Below, piece by piece: positions 25,030 through 34,275 of a stretch of 64,000 nt of DNA. The stretch's first letter is position 1; each line of letters begins with the position of its first letter. This DNA is from Alphaproteobacteria bacterium (GTDB taxonomy: Bacteria > Pseudomonadota > Alphaproteobacteria > Rhodobacterales > Rhodobacteraceae). Made by a program: the position numbers and the translations under genes. The DNA is taken from contig JAUIIJ010000018.1 of the NCBI GenBank assembly GCA_030431825.1, forward strand, positions 21,219 to 85,218, read 5' to 3'. The notes beneath the pieces were generated by a model. The model saw only the letters and a program-made list of their open reading frames with translations, did not search any database and was not told where the DNA came from.

Positions 25030-26688
25030 ATGGAAGCGGATTTCGTTATTGTCGGCGCCGGCAGCGCCGGATGCGCCATGGCCTATCGCCTGTCCGAGGC
25101 CGGCGCGTCGGTCATCGTGATCGAATACGGGGGAAGCGACGCCGGGCCGTTCATCCAGATGCCCGCCGCGCTCAGCTATCCGATGAACATGTCGCGTTAC
25201 GACTGGGGCTATGAATCCGAGCCGGAACAGCACCTGAACAACCGGCGGCTGGCCTGTCCGCGTGGCAAGGTGATCGGTGGCTCGTCGAGCATCAACGGCA
25301 TGGTCTATGTGCGTGGCCACGCGATGGATTTCGATCATTGGGCAGAGGCCGGGGCGGAGGGCTGGGGCTTTGCCGACGTGCTGCCCTATTTCCGGCGCAT
25401 GGAATCCTGGCATGACGGCGGGCATGGCGGCGACCCGGCCTGGCGGGGACACGACGGACCGCTGCATGTCACGCGGGGACCGCGCGACAACCCGCTGCAT
25501 GCCGCTTTCGTGGCTGCGGGGGAACAGGCGGGATACCAGCTGACAGACGACTATAACGGTCAGAAGCAGGAGGGCTTTGGCCCGATGGAGCAAACCGTCT
25601 GGAACGGTCGGCGCTGGTCTGCGGCCAATGCCTATCTGCGCCCCGCGCTGCGGCGCGACACCTGCACGCTGGTGCGGGGTCTGGCCCGCAAGGTGGTGAT
25701 CGAAGAGGGTCGCGCCCGCGGGGTCGAGATCACGCGCGGCGCGCGCACCGAAGTGATCCGCGCGCGGCGCGACGTGGTACTGGCCGCGTCGGCAATCAAT
25801 TCGCCCAAGCTGCTGATGCTCTCGGGGATCGGCGCGGCAAACCATCTGGCAGAGCATGGAATCACGCCGGTGGCCGACCGGCCCGGAGTGGGGGCGAACC
25901 TTCAGGACCATCTGGAAATGTATATCCAGATGGCGGCCAGCCAGCCGGTCACGCTCTACAAGCACTGGAACCTAGTCAGCAAGGCGCTGATCGGTGCCCG
26001 GTGGCTGTTCTCCAGGACCGGGCTCGGGGCGTCCAACCAGTTCGAGAGCGCTGCTTTCATCCGCAGCCGGGCAGGGGTGCCCTATCCGGATATCCAGTAT
26101 CACTTCCTGCCGATGGCGGTGCGCTATGACGGTCAGGCCGCGGCAGAGGGGCATGGCTTCCAGGCCCATGTGGGCCCGATGCGCTCGGCCAGCCGCGGCG
26201 CGGTGACGCTGCGCAGCGCCGATCCCGACGAGGCTCCCGCGATCCGGTTCAACTACATGTCCCACGAGCAGGATTGGGAGGACTTCCGTACCTGTATCCG
26301 GCTGACCCGCGAGATCTTTGCCCAACCCGCCTTTGCGCCCTTCGTGCGACATGAAATCCAGCCCGGAGCGGAGTTGCAGAGCGACGCGGAACTGAACGCG
26401 GCGATCGCCGAGCATGCGGAAAGCGCCTATCATCCCTGCGGCACCTGCCGCATGGGGCGCGCGGATGATCCGCACGCGGTGGTCGATCCTTGGGGCCGGG
26501 TGATCGGGGTGGAGGGGCTGCGCGTTGCGGACAGCAGCATCTTTCCGCGCATCACCAACGGCAACCTGAACGCGCCATCGATCATGGTCGGGGAAAAGAT
26601 GTCCGATCACTTGCTGGGTCGCGCGCCCTTGTCGCCGGCAAATGACGTGCCGTGGCAGCATCCCGCCTGGCAGGTCGCGCAACGCTGA
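25030..26688 (+). CDS. betA: Choline dehydrogenase
   Basis: A 552-residue GMC-family flavoprotein that oxidises choline to betaine aldehyde. The Rossmann motif for FAD is [16 protein letters not shown] near the N-terminus; the GMC signatures include [19 protein letters not shown] and, at the C-terminus, HPCGTCRMG and [29 protein letters not shown] precedes ATG 25030. The order betI-betC-betA lacks betB (betaine aldehyde dehydrogenase), which normally lies between betC and betA. Confidence 0.95.
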   Translation: MEADFVIVGAGSAGCAMAYRLSEAGASVIVIEYGGSDAGPFIQMPAALSYPMNMSRYDWGYESEPEQHLNNRRLACPRGKVIGGSSSINGMVYVRGHAMDFDHWAEAGAEGWGFADVLPYFRRMESWHDGGHGGDPAWRGHDGPLHVTRGPRDNPLHAAFVAAGEQAGYQLTDDYNGQKQEGFGPMEQTVWNGRRWSAANAYLRPALRRDTCTLVRGLARKVVIEEGRARGVEITRGARTEVIRARRDVVLAASAINSPKLLMLSGIGAANHLAEHGITPVADRPGVGANLQDHLEMYIQMAASQPVTLYKHWNLVSKALIGARWLFSRTGLGASNQFESAAFIRSRAGVPYPDIQYHFLPMAVRYDGQAAAEGHGFQAHVGPMRSASRGAVTLRSADPDEAPAIRFNYMSHEQDWEDFRTCIRLTREIFAQPAFAPFVRHEIQPGAELQSDAELNAAIAEHAESAYHPCGTCRMGRADDPHAVVDPWGRVIGVEGLRVADSSIFPRITNGNLNAPSIMVGEKMSDHLLGRAPLSPANDVPWQHPAWQVAQR

Positions 26689-26748
26689 ACGCGGATCCGC
26701 GCGCGAATGCCGATTGCAGAGCCCGGCGCGCCTGCCTATGTAAACCGG

Positions 26749-27402
26749 ATGTTAAGGACTTGTGCCGTTTTTGTTCTTTGCCTGATCCCGCATCTGGCCG
26801 TGGCGGATCCGAGTGGACGGATTCGCGTGATCGACGGCGACACCTGGGATGTCGGCGGCGAGCGTGTGCGGCTGTTCGCGATCGACGCGCCGGAGGCCGA
26901 CCAGACGTGCCAGACTCCGCAGGGCGCTGTCTGGCGCTGTGGCCAGTGGGTCTCGCAACAGGTGACGGCGCGCTATGGCGGCAAACGCGCCCGTTGCACC
27001 ACCATCGACACGGATCGCTACGGTCGCGCCGTCGCCCGGTGCACGGTTGGCGGCAGGGATGTGGGGCGCGATCTGGTGTCGGACGGGCTGGCCTTTGCCT
27101 ACCGCAGATATGCAATGGATTATGATCTGGACGAGAAGGCTGCGGCGGTCAACGACCGCGGCCTGCATGGCAGCCGGTTTCAACGCCCGGCACAGTTTCG
27201 TGCCGCCCGGCGCAGCGCGGTTCAACCGTCGCGGCAGGATTGTCCGATCAAGGGCAACGTGTCGTCCAAGGGTGTGAAAATCTACCATGTTCCGGGGCAG
27301 GAGCATTATGACAGAACCCGCATCAACACGGCCAAGGGCGAGCGCTGGTTCTGCAGCGAAGCCGAGGCGCGGCAAGCCGGCTGGCGACGGTCGCGGCGTT
27401 GA
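26749..27402 (+). CDS. Exported thermonuclease-like nuclease
   Basis: A 217-residue exported protein with a staphylococcal-nuclease-like domain. After a signal peptide (cleavage near AVAD, residue 20) come VIDGDTWDVGGERVRLFAIDAPE, with conserved Asp and Arg residues of the active site, and DRYGRAVARC. A C-terminal extension of about 70 residues carries a CPIKGNVSSKGVKIYHVPG motif typical of many proteobacterial SNase-like proteins. It should cleave DNA or RNA in the periplasm or outside. No strong RBS is visible; ATG 26749 begins the signal peptide. Confidence 0.85.
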   Translation: MLRTCAVFVLCLIPHLAVADPSGRIRVIDGDTWDVGGERVRLFAIDAPEADQTCQTPQGAVWRCGQWVSQQVTARYGGKRARCTTIDTDRYGRAVARCTVGGRDVGRDLVSDGLAFAYRRYAMDYDLDEKAAAVNDRGLHGSRFQRPAQFRAARRSAVQPSRQDCPIKGNVSSKGVKIYHVPGQEHYDRTRINTAKGERWFCSEAEARQAGWRRSRR

Positions 27403-27510
27403 TTTGTGCCGCAGGCAACCCATATTCGAAAACGGGTTTGATCCGGGTCAAGGTGACCGGTTGATTGCCGGCGATAGCCTGTGGCCAAACACGAGAAATG
27501 GAGAGCAAGA

Positions 27511-27747
27511 ATGTCTCACACCCCGCATGAACTGCACGAGGAATTTCCGGACAAGGCGGACCGGATACAGGCGCTGAAACAGTCCGACGCGCATTTTGCC
27601 CGGCTGGCCGATGAATATCACGAGATCAACCGTGCGGTGCATCGCGCCGAAACCAATGTCGAGCCGATGGAGGATCTTGCCGAGGTCGATCTGCGCAAGC
27701 GGCGCGCCCTGCTCAAGGATCAGATCTGGGGCATTCTTTCGGCATAG
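27511..27747 (+). CDS. YdcH family protein (DUF465)
   Basis: A 78-residue helical protein. The pattern FARLADEYHEINRAVHRAE and LRKRRALLKDQIWGIL is the DUF465/YdcH consensus, a two-helix coiled coil of unknown function. GGAGAG precedes ATG 27511. Confidence 0.9.
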   Translation: MSHTPHELHEEFPDKADRIQALKQSDAHFARLADEYHEINRAVHRAETNVEPMEDLAEVDLRKRRALLKDQIWGILSA

Positions 27748-27762
27748 CACGGCGGCGGGGCA

Positions 27763-29163
27763 TCAACCGACCTGATAGGGCAGGACGCCCCGCTCGTTTT
27801 CGTTGATCGTGAGTTGCCGCTCCAGCGGCGGCACCGAACGCTGATGACATCCCTTGCGCTCGCAGATGCGGCAGGAAATGCCGATGGGCTCGAAACTGCC
27901 GGTATCGGACACGTCAAGCCCGTCGGCATAGATCAGCGCGTCGGCGTGCCTGACTTCGCAGCCGAGCGCAATCGCATAGCGGCGCACCGGCGCACCAAAG
28001 CTGCCGCCGGGCTTGGACACGTCGCGCGCCAGCAGGATATATCCGACACCGTCCGGCGTTTCCGCCAACTGGCGCAGGAAACGTCCGGGAGTTTCAAAGG
28101 CCTGGTGCACGTTCCACAGCGGGCAGGCCCCGCCGAACCGCGCGAATTGCAGCCGCGTCGCGCTGTGGCGCTTGGTGATCGTGCCCGCCTGATCGACCCG
28201 GACAAAGAAGAACGGCAGGCCTTTCGCGCCCGGGCGCTGCATCGTTGACAGCCGGTGCGCCACCTGCTCGATCGAGGCTCCGAATTGCAGGCTCAGCCGT
28301 TCGAGATCGTGGCGACAGTCCTGCGCCGCGGCGAGGAACGCGCGATAGGGCATCAGCGCCGCACCGGCGAAATAGTTGGCCAACCCGATCTTGGCGATCG
28401 ATCGCGCCGCTTCGGTCTGGAACCGGGCAAGGTCGAGCGTGGCCTCCAGCAGCTTGTCCTGCGTCAGCAACGCGAATTGCAGCAACATCTGGAAGACCTG
28501 CGTCTGGGGTGTCGCGCGCGAGGAGAGCCGCAGCACCTTTCGTTCGGGGTCGAACTGGCGCAGGGGGTCCATGTCGACAAAGGCGACCACGACCCCGCGC
28601 GCCGTCAACTGGGCGGTGGCGGCGGCGCGAATGTCCTGCGGCGGTGCGGCGGTTCCGGCGAAATTCTCGGCAGCGCGGTCCACCGCGTCGATATAGTTGT
28701 CGCAATAGTGAAAGAAATCCCGCACCTCGTCCCAAGGGCTTGTCTGGGTGCGCGCGTCCTCGCGTCCGAGGGCCTCATCGAGCGAGGCCAGACGCTCGTG
28801 GGTCTGCCGATAGCTGCGATGCAGGTCGATGAAGGCGCGGGCAAGGGCCGGGGCGTTGGAGGCGGTCAGGCGCAGATCGGCCATCGGGGGCATGGCGTCT
28901 GCAAAGACCGGATCGGCGAGCGCCTCGCGCATGTCGCTGACCAGCCGTTCGCTGTCACCGGTGGACAGTTCGGTCACATCCATGCCGAATTCCTGCGCCA
29001 GGGCGAGCACGACCGTGGTGCTGACCGGCCGGTTGTTGTTTTCCATCTGGTTCAGGTAGGGCAGCGAAACGCCGAGCTTGGCGGCGAAGTCCTTTTGCGT
29101 CAGCCCGAGGCGTGTGCGCATTTCGCGCAGTTTGGCTCCGGCATAGAGTTTCTGGGTCGCCAT
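27763..29163 (-). CDS. ScfR/RamB/PrpR-type regulator of short-chain acyl metabolism
   Basis: A 466-residue regulator. Residues 10-65 are an XRE helix-turn-helix (GLTQKDFAAKLGVSLPYLNQME). The large rest is the DUF955/DUF2083 type domain found in ScfR, RamB and PrpR proteins, which sense acyl-CoA status and control propionyl-CoA or acetate genes. CRICERKGC near the C-terminus has three cysteines that could bind a metal or Fe-S cluster, as in mycobacterial PrpR. ATG 29163 follows AAAGG. Two TTTGCAAA palindromes lie 9 and 40 bp before the start, and a further one lies before pccB. Confidence 0.88.
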   Translation of the reverse strand: MATQKLYAGAKLREMRTRLGLTQKDFAAKLGVSLPYLNQMENNNRPVSTTVVLALAQEFGMDVTELSTGDSERLVSDMREALADPVFADAMPPMADLRLTASNAPALARAFIDLHRSYRQTHERLASLDEALGREDARTQTSPWDEVRDFFHYCDNYIDAVDRAAENFAGTAAPPQDIRAAATAQLTARGVVVAFVDMDPLRQFDPERKVLRLSSRATPQTQVFQMLLQFALLTQDKLLEATLDLARFQTEAARSIAKIGLANYFAGAALMPYRAFLAAAQDCRHDLERLSLQFGASIEQVAHRLSTMQRPGAKGLPFFFVRVDQAGTITKRHSATRLQFARFGGACPLWNVHQAFETPGRFLRQLAETPDGVGYILLARDVSKPGGSFGAPVRRYAIALGCEVRHADALIYADGLDVSDTGSFEPIGISCRICERKGCHQRSVPPLERQLTINENERGVLPYQVG

Positions 29164-29171
29164 GGCGTGCC

Positions 29172-29210
29172 TTTGCAAAAATCAGGGCAAGCGCACGCTA
29201 ACTTTGCAAA
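29172..29210. promoter_or_regulatory. Paired TTTGCAAA sites before scfR-type gene
   Basis: The 8-bp palindrome TTTGCAAA occurs at 29172-29179 and 29203-29210, 31 bp apart (about three helix turns). It is the core of the sites bound by RamB of Corynebacterium and PrpR of Mycobacterium, relatives of the regulator encoded next. Autoregulation is therefore likely. Confidence 0.6.
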
Positions 29211-29226
29211 TTGGCCCGTGCAAGGG

Positions 29227-30441
29227 TCAGAAGCCCAGTTTCCTCTGTCGCGAGATGACAAGAACGATCGACAGAATACTGAGAACGGCGGTGATCAGCA
29301 TGATCCAGAGCAGCGGGAACGCCCCGCTTTCCGGGGTCAGCAACGCGCCGGCCAGCGCACTGAGTGCCGCGCCCCCCGCCAGCATGATCGATCCGCCCAG
29401 GCCCGAGGCCGTGCCCGCCAGGTGTGGCCGCACCGAGAGCATCCCGGCGGTTGCGTTGGGCATGCAGAGCCCGTTGCCCAGACCGACAAAGGCCATCAGC
29501 CCGAAAAAGGTGTAATGCGAATCCAGGCCCAGATAGGTGACCGCCAGCGACAACGAGATGCCGATCAGGCACAGGATGCAGCCCCAGAGGATCATCGCGT
29601 TGATGCCCACGCGGGTCGAGAAACGTCCGGTCAGGAAGTTGCCGAGAAAATAACCCACGGCAGGCGCACCGAAATAAAAGCCCAGTGTCGAGGGTTCCAG
29701 CCCGTAAATCTCGCTGCCGATGAAGGGCGCGCCCCCCAGATAGGCAAAGAACGCGCCCGATGACAGCGCCATCGCCAGCGAATAGCCCCAGAAGCGCGGG
29801 CTGCGCAGAAGCTCGGGGTATTCGCCGAATTGCTGCGCGAGGGTCAGTCCGCTCTTGCCGCCTGTTTCGCCCATGTCGGAGCGGATCAGCAGGAACATCA
29901 ATGCTCCGAGCGCGAACAGAAGCCAGAAATTGGCCTTCCATCCGAACAATTCGCCCACCACGCCGCCGATCACCGGGCCGATCATCGGCACGATTGCCAT
30001 GCCCATGGTGACATAGCCGATCATGCTGGCCGCCTTGTCCTGCGGATACATGTCACGCACCACGGCACGGCCCAGCACCATGCAGACCGCGATGACCGCC
30101 TGACCCATCCGGAAGATCAGAAAAACCTCGGCGGAGGGGGCAAAGATGCAGCCAAGCGTGGCCAGCAGGAACAGTACGATGCCGTACAGCGTGACCGGTC
30201 GTCGGCCAAGCTTGTCGGCCAGCGGCCCGATGAAAAGCTGCAAAACCGCGCTGGTTCCCAGATACAGGGCCACGGAGAGTTGGAGAACGCGGTAATCCGC
30301 CTGGAAATAGGCGGCCATGTCGGGCAGGCTGGGCAGAAAGATATTCATCGCCAGCGCCGAAAGGCCCGTCATCAGGATCAGCGTCCCGATATGCGGTGGC
30401 GTGTCTCGGTCGAGGAATCTTATGTTGGGCGTATCGTGCAT
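29227..30441 (-). CDS. Bcr/CflA-type MFS efflux transporter
   Basis: A 404-residue major facilitator with twelve predicted helices. The segments MFIGPLADKLGRRPV-like (residues about 60-80) and VRDMYPQDKAASMIGYVTMGMAIVP match the Bcr/CflA drug-resistance subfamily. It stands between the scfR-type regulator and pccB and is divergent from pccB across a 178-bp region that contains TTTGCAAA. Role could be drug or metabolite export; a link to propionate metabolism is only positional. Confidence 0.9.
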   Translation of the reverse strand: MHDTPNIRFLDRDTPPHIGTLILMTGLSALAMNIFLPSLPDMAAYFQADYRVLQLSVALYLGTSAVLQLFIGPLADKLGRRPVTLYGIVLFLLATLGCIFAPSAEVFLIFRMGQAVIAVCMVLGRAVVRDMYPQDKAASMIGYVTMGMAIVPMIGPVIGGVVGELFGWKANFWLLFALGALMFLLIRSDMGETGGKSGLTLAQQFGEYPELLRSPRFWGYSLAMALSSGAFFAYLGGAPFIGSEIYGLEPSTLGFYFGAPAVGYFLGNFLTGRFSTRVGINAMILWGCILCLIGISLSLAVTYLGLDSHYTFFGLMAFVGLGNGLCMPNATAGMLSVRPHLAGTASGLGGSIMLAGGAALSALAGALLTPESGAFPLLWIMLITAVLSILSIVLVISRQRKLGF

Positions 30442-30508
30442 GGTGAGACTCAGACCTATACGCGCAAGTTCTCGTGACCGCCACGAGTTTCAACTGTTAA
30501 TTAGCAGT

Positions 30509-30548
30509 TTTGCATTTATCTCGCGGTTTGCGGCTAATGATTTGCAAA
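30509..30548 (+). promoter_or_regulatory. Candidate ScfR sites before pccB
   Basis: TTTGCAAA at 30541-30548 lies 72 bp before the pccB start. A degenerate copy TTTGCATT lies at 30509-30516, 32 bp away, nearly the spacing of the two copies before the scfR-type gene. The shared motif suggests direct control of the pcc genes by that regulator. Confidence 0.55.
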
Positions 30549-30619
30549 TATGCGGATTAGGCCTTTGGTTGCGCCGCGCGGTTCTGTAGGGTCCGGCAAA
30601 ATCTGCAAGAGGACACGTC

Positions 30620-32152
30620 ATGAAAGATATCCTTTCCGAGTTGGAGGACCGCCGCAAGGACGCCCGCCTGGGTGGAGGGCAGAAGCGGATCGACTCGCAA
30701 CATGCCCGTGGCAAGCTGACGGCTCGCGAGCGGATCGAACTCTTGCTGGATGAAGGCAGTTTCGAGGAATTCGATACTTTCGTTGCGCATCGCTGCACCG
30801 ACTTCGGAATGGAGAAACAGCGCCCGGCCGGCGACGGCGTCGTCACCGGGTGGGGCACGATCAACGGCCGCATGGTCTATCTGTTTTCGCAGGATTTCAC
30901 CGTGTTCGGCGGTTCGCTGTCGGAAACGCACGCGCAGAAAATCTGCAAGATCATGGACATGGCGATGCAGAACGGTGCGCCGGTCATCGGTATCAACGAT
31001 TCCGGTGGTGCGCGCATCCAGGAGGGCGTCGCCAGTCTTGCAGGATATGCCGAGGTGTTCCAGCGCAACATCATGGCCAGCGGCGTGGTGCCGCAGATCA
31101 GCGTGATCATGGGGCCCTGCGCGGGGGGCGCGGTCTATTCACCCGCGATGACCGATTTCATCTTCATGGTCAAGGACACCTCCTACATGTTCGTGACCGG
31201 CCCGGATGTGGTCAAGACCGTCACCAACGAAGTCGTGACTGCCGAGGAGTTGGGCGGCGCGACCACGCACACCCGCAAGTCCAGCGTCGCGGACGGGGCG
31301 TTTGAAAATGACGTGGAGGCGATGGCCGAGGTGCGCCGGCTGGTCGATTTCCTGCCGTTGAACAATCGCGACAAGGCCCCGGTGCGCCCGTTCTTCGATG
31401 AGCCGGGGCGCGTCGAGATGAGTCTGGATACGCTGATCCCCGACAACGCCAACAAACCCTATGACATGAAAGAGCTCATCCTGAAGATCGCGGACGAGTC
31501 CGATTTTTATGAGATTCAGGAGGATTTCGCCAAGAACATCATCACCGGCTTCATTCGCCTTGAGGGGCGCACGGTCGGCGTGGTTGCCAACCAGCCGATG
31601 GTGCTCGCCGGGTGTCTGGATATCGACAGCTCGCGCAAGGCGGCGCGGTTCGTCCGGTTCTGTGATGCGTTTGAAATTCCGATCCTGACCTTTGTCGATG
31701 TGCCCGGGTTTCTGCCCGGCACCGGACAGGAATATGGCGGCGTCATCAAGCATGGCGCGAAACTGCTCTTTGCCTATGGCGAAGCGACGGTGCCAAAGGT
31801 CACGGTCATCACCCGCAAGGCCTATGGCGGTGCCTATGACGTGATGGCGTCCAAGCATCTGCGCGGCGATTTCAACTATGCCTGGCCGACCGCCGAGATC
31901 GCGGTGATGGGGGCCAAGGGCGCAACCGAAATCATCCATCGTGCCGACCTTGGCGACCCGGACAAGATCGCAGCACATACCAGAGATTACGAAGACCGCT
32001 TTGCGAATCCCTTCGTCGCCGCGGAAAAGGGCTTTGTCGACGAGGTGATCATGCCGCATTCGACACGGATGCGCGTCAGCCGCGCCTTTGCGTCCCTGCG
32101 CAACAAGTCGCTGCAAAACCCGTGGAAAAAGCACGACAACATTCCGCTCTGA
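30620..32152 (+). CDS. pccB: Propionyl-CoA carboxylase beta subunit
   Basis: A 510-residue carboxyltransferase subunit that moves CO2 from carboxybiotin to propionyl-CoA, giving (S)-methylmalonyl-CoA. The two crotonase-like halves are present, with [16 protein letters not shown] and [16 protein letters not shown] in the first and [32 protein letters not shown] in the second. Length is normal. The partner alpha subunit is encoded 2.1 kb downstream on the same strand, separated by four small genes. Confidence 0.96.
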   Translation: MKDILSELEDRRKDARLGGGQKRIDSQHARGKLTARERIELLLDEGSFEEFDTFVAHRCTDFGMEKQRPAGDGVVTGWGTINGRMVYLFSQDFTVFGGSLSETHAQKICKIMDMAMQNGAPVIGINDSGGARIQEGVASLAGYAEVFQRNIMASGVVPQISVIMGPCAGGAVYSPAMTDFIFMVKDTSYMFVTGPDVVKTVTNEVVTAEELGGATTHTRKSSVADGAFENDVEAMAEVRRLVDFLPLNNRDKAPVRPFFDEPGRVEMSLDTLIPDNANKPYDMKELILKIADESDFYEIQEDFAKNIITGFIRLEGRTVGVVANQPMVLAGCLDIDSSRKAARFVRFCDAFEIPILTFVDVPGFLPGTGQEYGGVIKHGAKLLFAYGEATVPKVTVITRKAYGGAYDVMASKHLRGDFNYAWPTAEIAVMGAKGATEIIHRADLGDPDKIAAHTRDYEDRFANPFVAAEKGFVDEVIMPHSTRMRVSRAFASLRNKSLQNPWKKHDNIPL

Positions 32153-32194
32153 TCGCCGCCTTGCCCGAAACCAGTTGATCGCCAGGAGATCGCG

Positions 32195-32761
32195 TTGGCC
32201 CATTTCCGGATTCACCAGACACCGGGGGATGCAAATCTCGCATCCGTTGACGGATGGCGGCGTATCACCATGGCCCGGTTCCACCTAGGCCCGGCAGATC
32301 AGAGAGATGCGCGCACCGGACGTGCCGCGCCAGCAGCCCCGGCGGGAGGAGCCGGTCGCCGGTATGGCCGGGGCTGTGGACTCATCATCGCCGTCGCGGC
32401 GATCGCAGGTGCCGGGTCGGCGCAGCAGGTGGTGACGGTGCCCTCGGGACAGGCGGTAACGCTGAACGAGGTGCTGGTCGAGGATACGGGCAAGGATGCG
32501 CTGGTGCGGTTCCGCTTTGTCGCGCCGGCAATTGCGCGCGAGGGTGGCACGGTCGATTACGACGCCGCGGCGGCTGATATCGATCACCTGTGTCGCGATC
32601 TGGTGATTCCCTACATGGCGGAGTTTGCGCTGACATCGACGCAGGTGGTGATTTCCATGTCGGATCGCGACGTGCCGTTCGGCGATTCGAATCCGCAGGC
32701 TACCCAGTTTTTCGAAGCCTATCGGCTTGAAGGTGCCGACTGCATCTGGGAGGCATTCTGA
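32195..32761 (+). CDS. Hypothetical exported protein, DUF6497-like
   Basis: A protein of up to 188 residues. The recognisable part starts with a hydrophobic stretch GLIIAVAAIAGAGSA and continues VVTVPSGQAVTLNEVLVED, which resembles the Rhodobacterales DUF6497 family. The N-terminal 55 residues are Arg/Gly/Ala-rich and unlike a signal peptide leader. Possible starts are TTG 32195 (with GGAG upstream) or ATG 32270; neither gives a clean signal peptide. Function unknown. It lies 42 bp behind pccB. Confidence 0.65.
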   Translation: MAHFRIHQTPGDANLASVDGWRRITMARFHLGPADQRDARTGRAAPAAPAGGAGRRYGRGCGLIIAVAAIAGAGSAQQVVTVPSGQAVTLNEVLVEDTGKDALVRFRFVAPAIAREGGTVDYDAAAADIDHLCRDLVIPYMAEFALTSTQVVISMSDRDVPFGDSNPQATQFFEAYRLEGADCIWEAF

Positions 32762-32966
32762 TGCGACCCCAACATGTTGCGCATGCGCGGGCAAAGACCG
32801 GTGGCCGCATGCACGGTGCCGATTGCGCAACAAACCATCCTTTCCAATCTGATTGTTTCTACGCTATTCAGGGGGCAAGTCGCGGCAAAGCGACCGCCGC
32901 TCCGGACATGGGGCGCACCGGGGGCAATGACCCTCGCAGAGCGAAGAGAGCAGTCAGGAGACAACC

Positions 32967-33110
32967 ATGTCTACCAGTCTCAGAATTGTCGCGGCGCTTG
33001 GTTTGGCCGCTGTCGTCGGTGCCTGTGATACCTCGCCCCGCGAGGAATTCGTGGTGGCGGAGCCCGAGGCCGTCTCGGTCGAGCCGACCTACACGGGCAA
33101 ATACGACTGA
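32967..33110 (+). CDS. Small 47-residue lipoprotein
   Basis: ATG 32967 preceded by AGGAGAC opens a 47-codon gene. The protein has a signal sequence with lipobox VVGAC (Cys at residue 20), then an acidic tail with EPEAVSVEP and the end TYTGKYD. Such tiny lipoproteins are common in Rhodobacterales; no function is known. It is within the propionate locus. Confidence 0.75.
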   Translation: MSTSLRIVAALGLAAVVGACDTSPREEFVVAEPEAVSVEPTYTGKYD

Positions 33111-33167
33111 CCGGGGCGCGCTGCCCGGTGCCGGACCCCATCGCGCGCACGGCGCGGAGGGCGGCGC

Positions 33168-33524
33168 ATGCTGAAACATCGCGGGTTTCCAGGTCGCCTT
33201 GCGGGCACCGACTTCCAGTTCACGATCAGGCGGCCTAATCCCAAAGGGGTCACGCCGATCAAGGCACGCGAACGCTTTGCCGATCGCAGACCGGCAGATC
33301 GGCGGGCGGATGCGGGGTTTGTCGCGGCGCTTTGGGAGCATTTCGGAGATCAACCGTTCGAGCGCGGCAATCTTGACGCGGGGCGGTTGAGCTGGCTTTT
33401 CGGGCGCGAGGTTGTGCCTGCCGAAGATCCTTTTGACCCAGAGAGTTACGGTGCGCTTCTCATGTTGGACATCAATGTCGCACGCGTCAGTTTTCCTGAC
33501 GTGTTCCGGGATTACCGGGCATGA
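33168..33524 (+). CDS. Hypothetical protein in the pcc locus
   Basis: A 118-residue protein that I do not recognise. It is Arg/Asp-rich, has no signal peptide or membrane segment, and contains FVAALWEHFGDQPFERGNLDAGRLSWLF. GGAGGG stands seven bases before the ATG, which supports translation. It lies between the small lipoprotein and pccA on the same strand. A hairpin at 33543-33578 follows its stop. Confidence 0.6.
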   Translation: MLKHRGFPGRLAGTDFQFTIRRPNPKGVTPIKARERFADRRPADRRADAGFVAALWEHFGDQPFERGNLDAGRLSWLFGREVVPAEDPFDPESYGALLMLDINVARVSFPDVFRDYRA

Positions 33525-33542
33525 TTGGGCGGCTATTGGCAT

Positions 33543-33578
33543 CAAATCGGCAAGAATCGGCTGAAAGTTGCCGATTTG
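33543..33578. repeat. 11-bp inverted repeat (hairpin or operator)
   Basis: CAAATCGGCAA at 33543-33553 and TTGCCGATTTG at 33568-33578 are perfect complements separated by 14 bases. There is no U run, so it may be an operator or an RNA-stabilising stem rather than a terminator. Confidence 0.7.
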
Positions 33579-33687
33579 AAAACTATTGCTTGGCGAACCT
33601 CAAAAAATGCACCACCGTAAAAGTTGTAGGCGGCGTTTGTATTCCCGCGTCGTTTGCGCACTACCTATTCCGTACCCCTTCCCTGAG

Positions 33688-33732
33688 CGGGCAGGCTTTC
33701 GTCACTGACGCAGGCCTGCCCGTTTCTCTTTC
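33688..33732 (+). terminator. Terminator-like hairpin between pcc genes
   Basis: CGGGCAGGC (33688-33696) pairs perfectly with GCCTGCCCG (33714-33722), followed by TTTCTCTTTCTT. It would end or attenuate transcription coming from pccB before the downstream lipoprotein gene and pccA. Confidence 0.65.
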
Positions 33733-33864
33733 TTCGACTGATGGCTTGTTTCCTCGGCGTCGATCTGCCGACCCAGGGACGCGGCAGGCTTTGCCGTTGC
33801 GCGGAGATGGCTGGATGGGTCATGCTTGCGCACCAGCCACCAGACCCGGAGAAGGAGGGGCGAG

Positions 33865-34068
33865 ATGCGAGCAAGACGTCTATGGATTGCGTTGCCATTA
33901 TGCGCGGCGCTTTCGGCCTGTGGCAACACGGTCGGCAAGCAGGCGCTGTACGGCGCTGGCGCGGGCGTGCTCGGCGCGGCGGTGCTGCAGGGCAGTGTCG
34001 TTGGCGGCGCGGTTCTCGGGGCTGCCGGCAACGTTCTCTATTGCCAGCAGCGACGCGGCTGCCGCTAG
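33865..34068 (+). CDS. Small glycine-rich lipoprotein
   Basis: A 67-residue protein with lipobox LSACG (Cys at residue 19) and a Gly/Ala/Val-rich region ALYGAGAGVLGAAVLQG that looks like a glycine-zipper membrane segment. GGAGGGG precedes the ATG at 33865. Similar small glycine-zipper lipoproteins are frequent in alphaproteobacterial envelopes; function unknown. It is followed by pccA after 207 bp with no other gene. Confidence 0.75.
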   Translation: MRARRLWIALPLCAALSACGNTVGKQALYGAGAGVLGAAVLQGSVVGGAVLGAAGNVLYCQQRRGCR

Positions 34069-34275
34069 CTCCCGCACCCCGGCGCCCCCCCGTTTCGCTG
34101 ACCGGATTGCTCGCCGCAGATGCGGGGCGGTGGGGGTCCGGCGTGGCGAATTGCGTCGGCCCTGCGCGCGTGTCGGCGCGTCCGACCTGACCCATGTTTC
34201 GCAAGACCCGTTGCGGCGCCCTTGGGCGTGCGCGGGTGTTGCGCCTGACCAATCACTACAGCCAAAGGACAGTCC

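Larger units (their letters stand above)
33525..33864. other. 340-bp gap with a hairpin and a terminator-like stem
   Basis: No gene seen. Contents: an 11-bp inverted repeat at 33543-33578 without a T run, a lower-GC stretch at about 33580-33660, and a 9-bp stem with a T-rich tail at 33688-33732. The gap divides the propionate cluster into two transcriptional parts. Confidence 0.6.

Noticed and set aside
32254..32577. Alternative frame overlapping the DUF6497-like gene
   Set aside because: Its translation is low-complexity Arg/Gly-rich and lacks the conserved segments found in the chosen frame.
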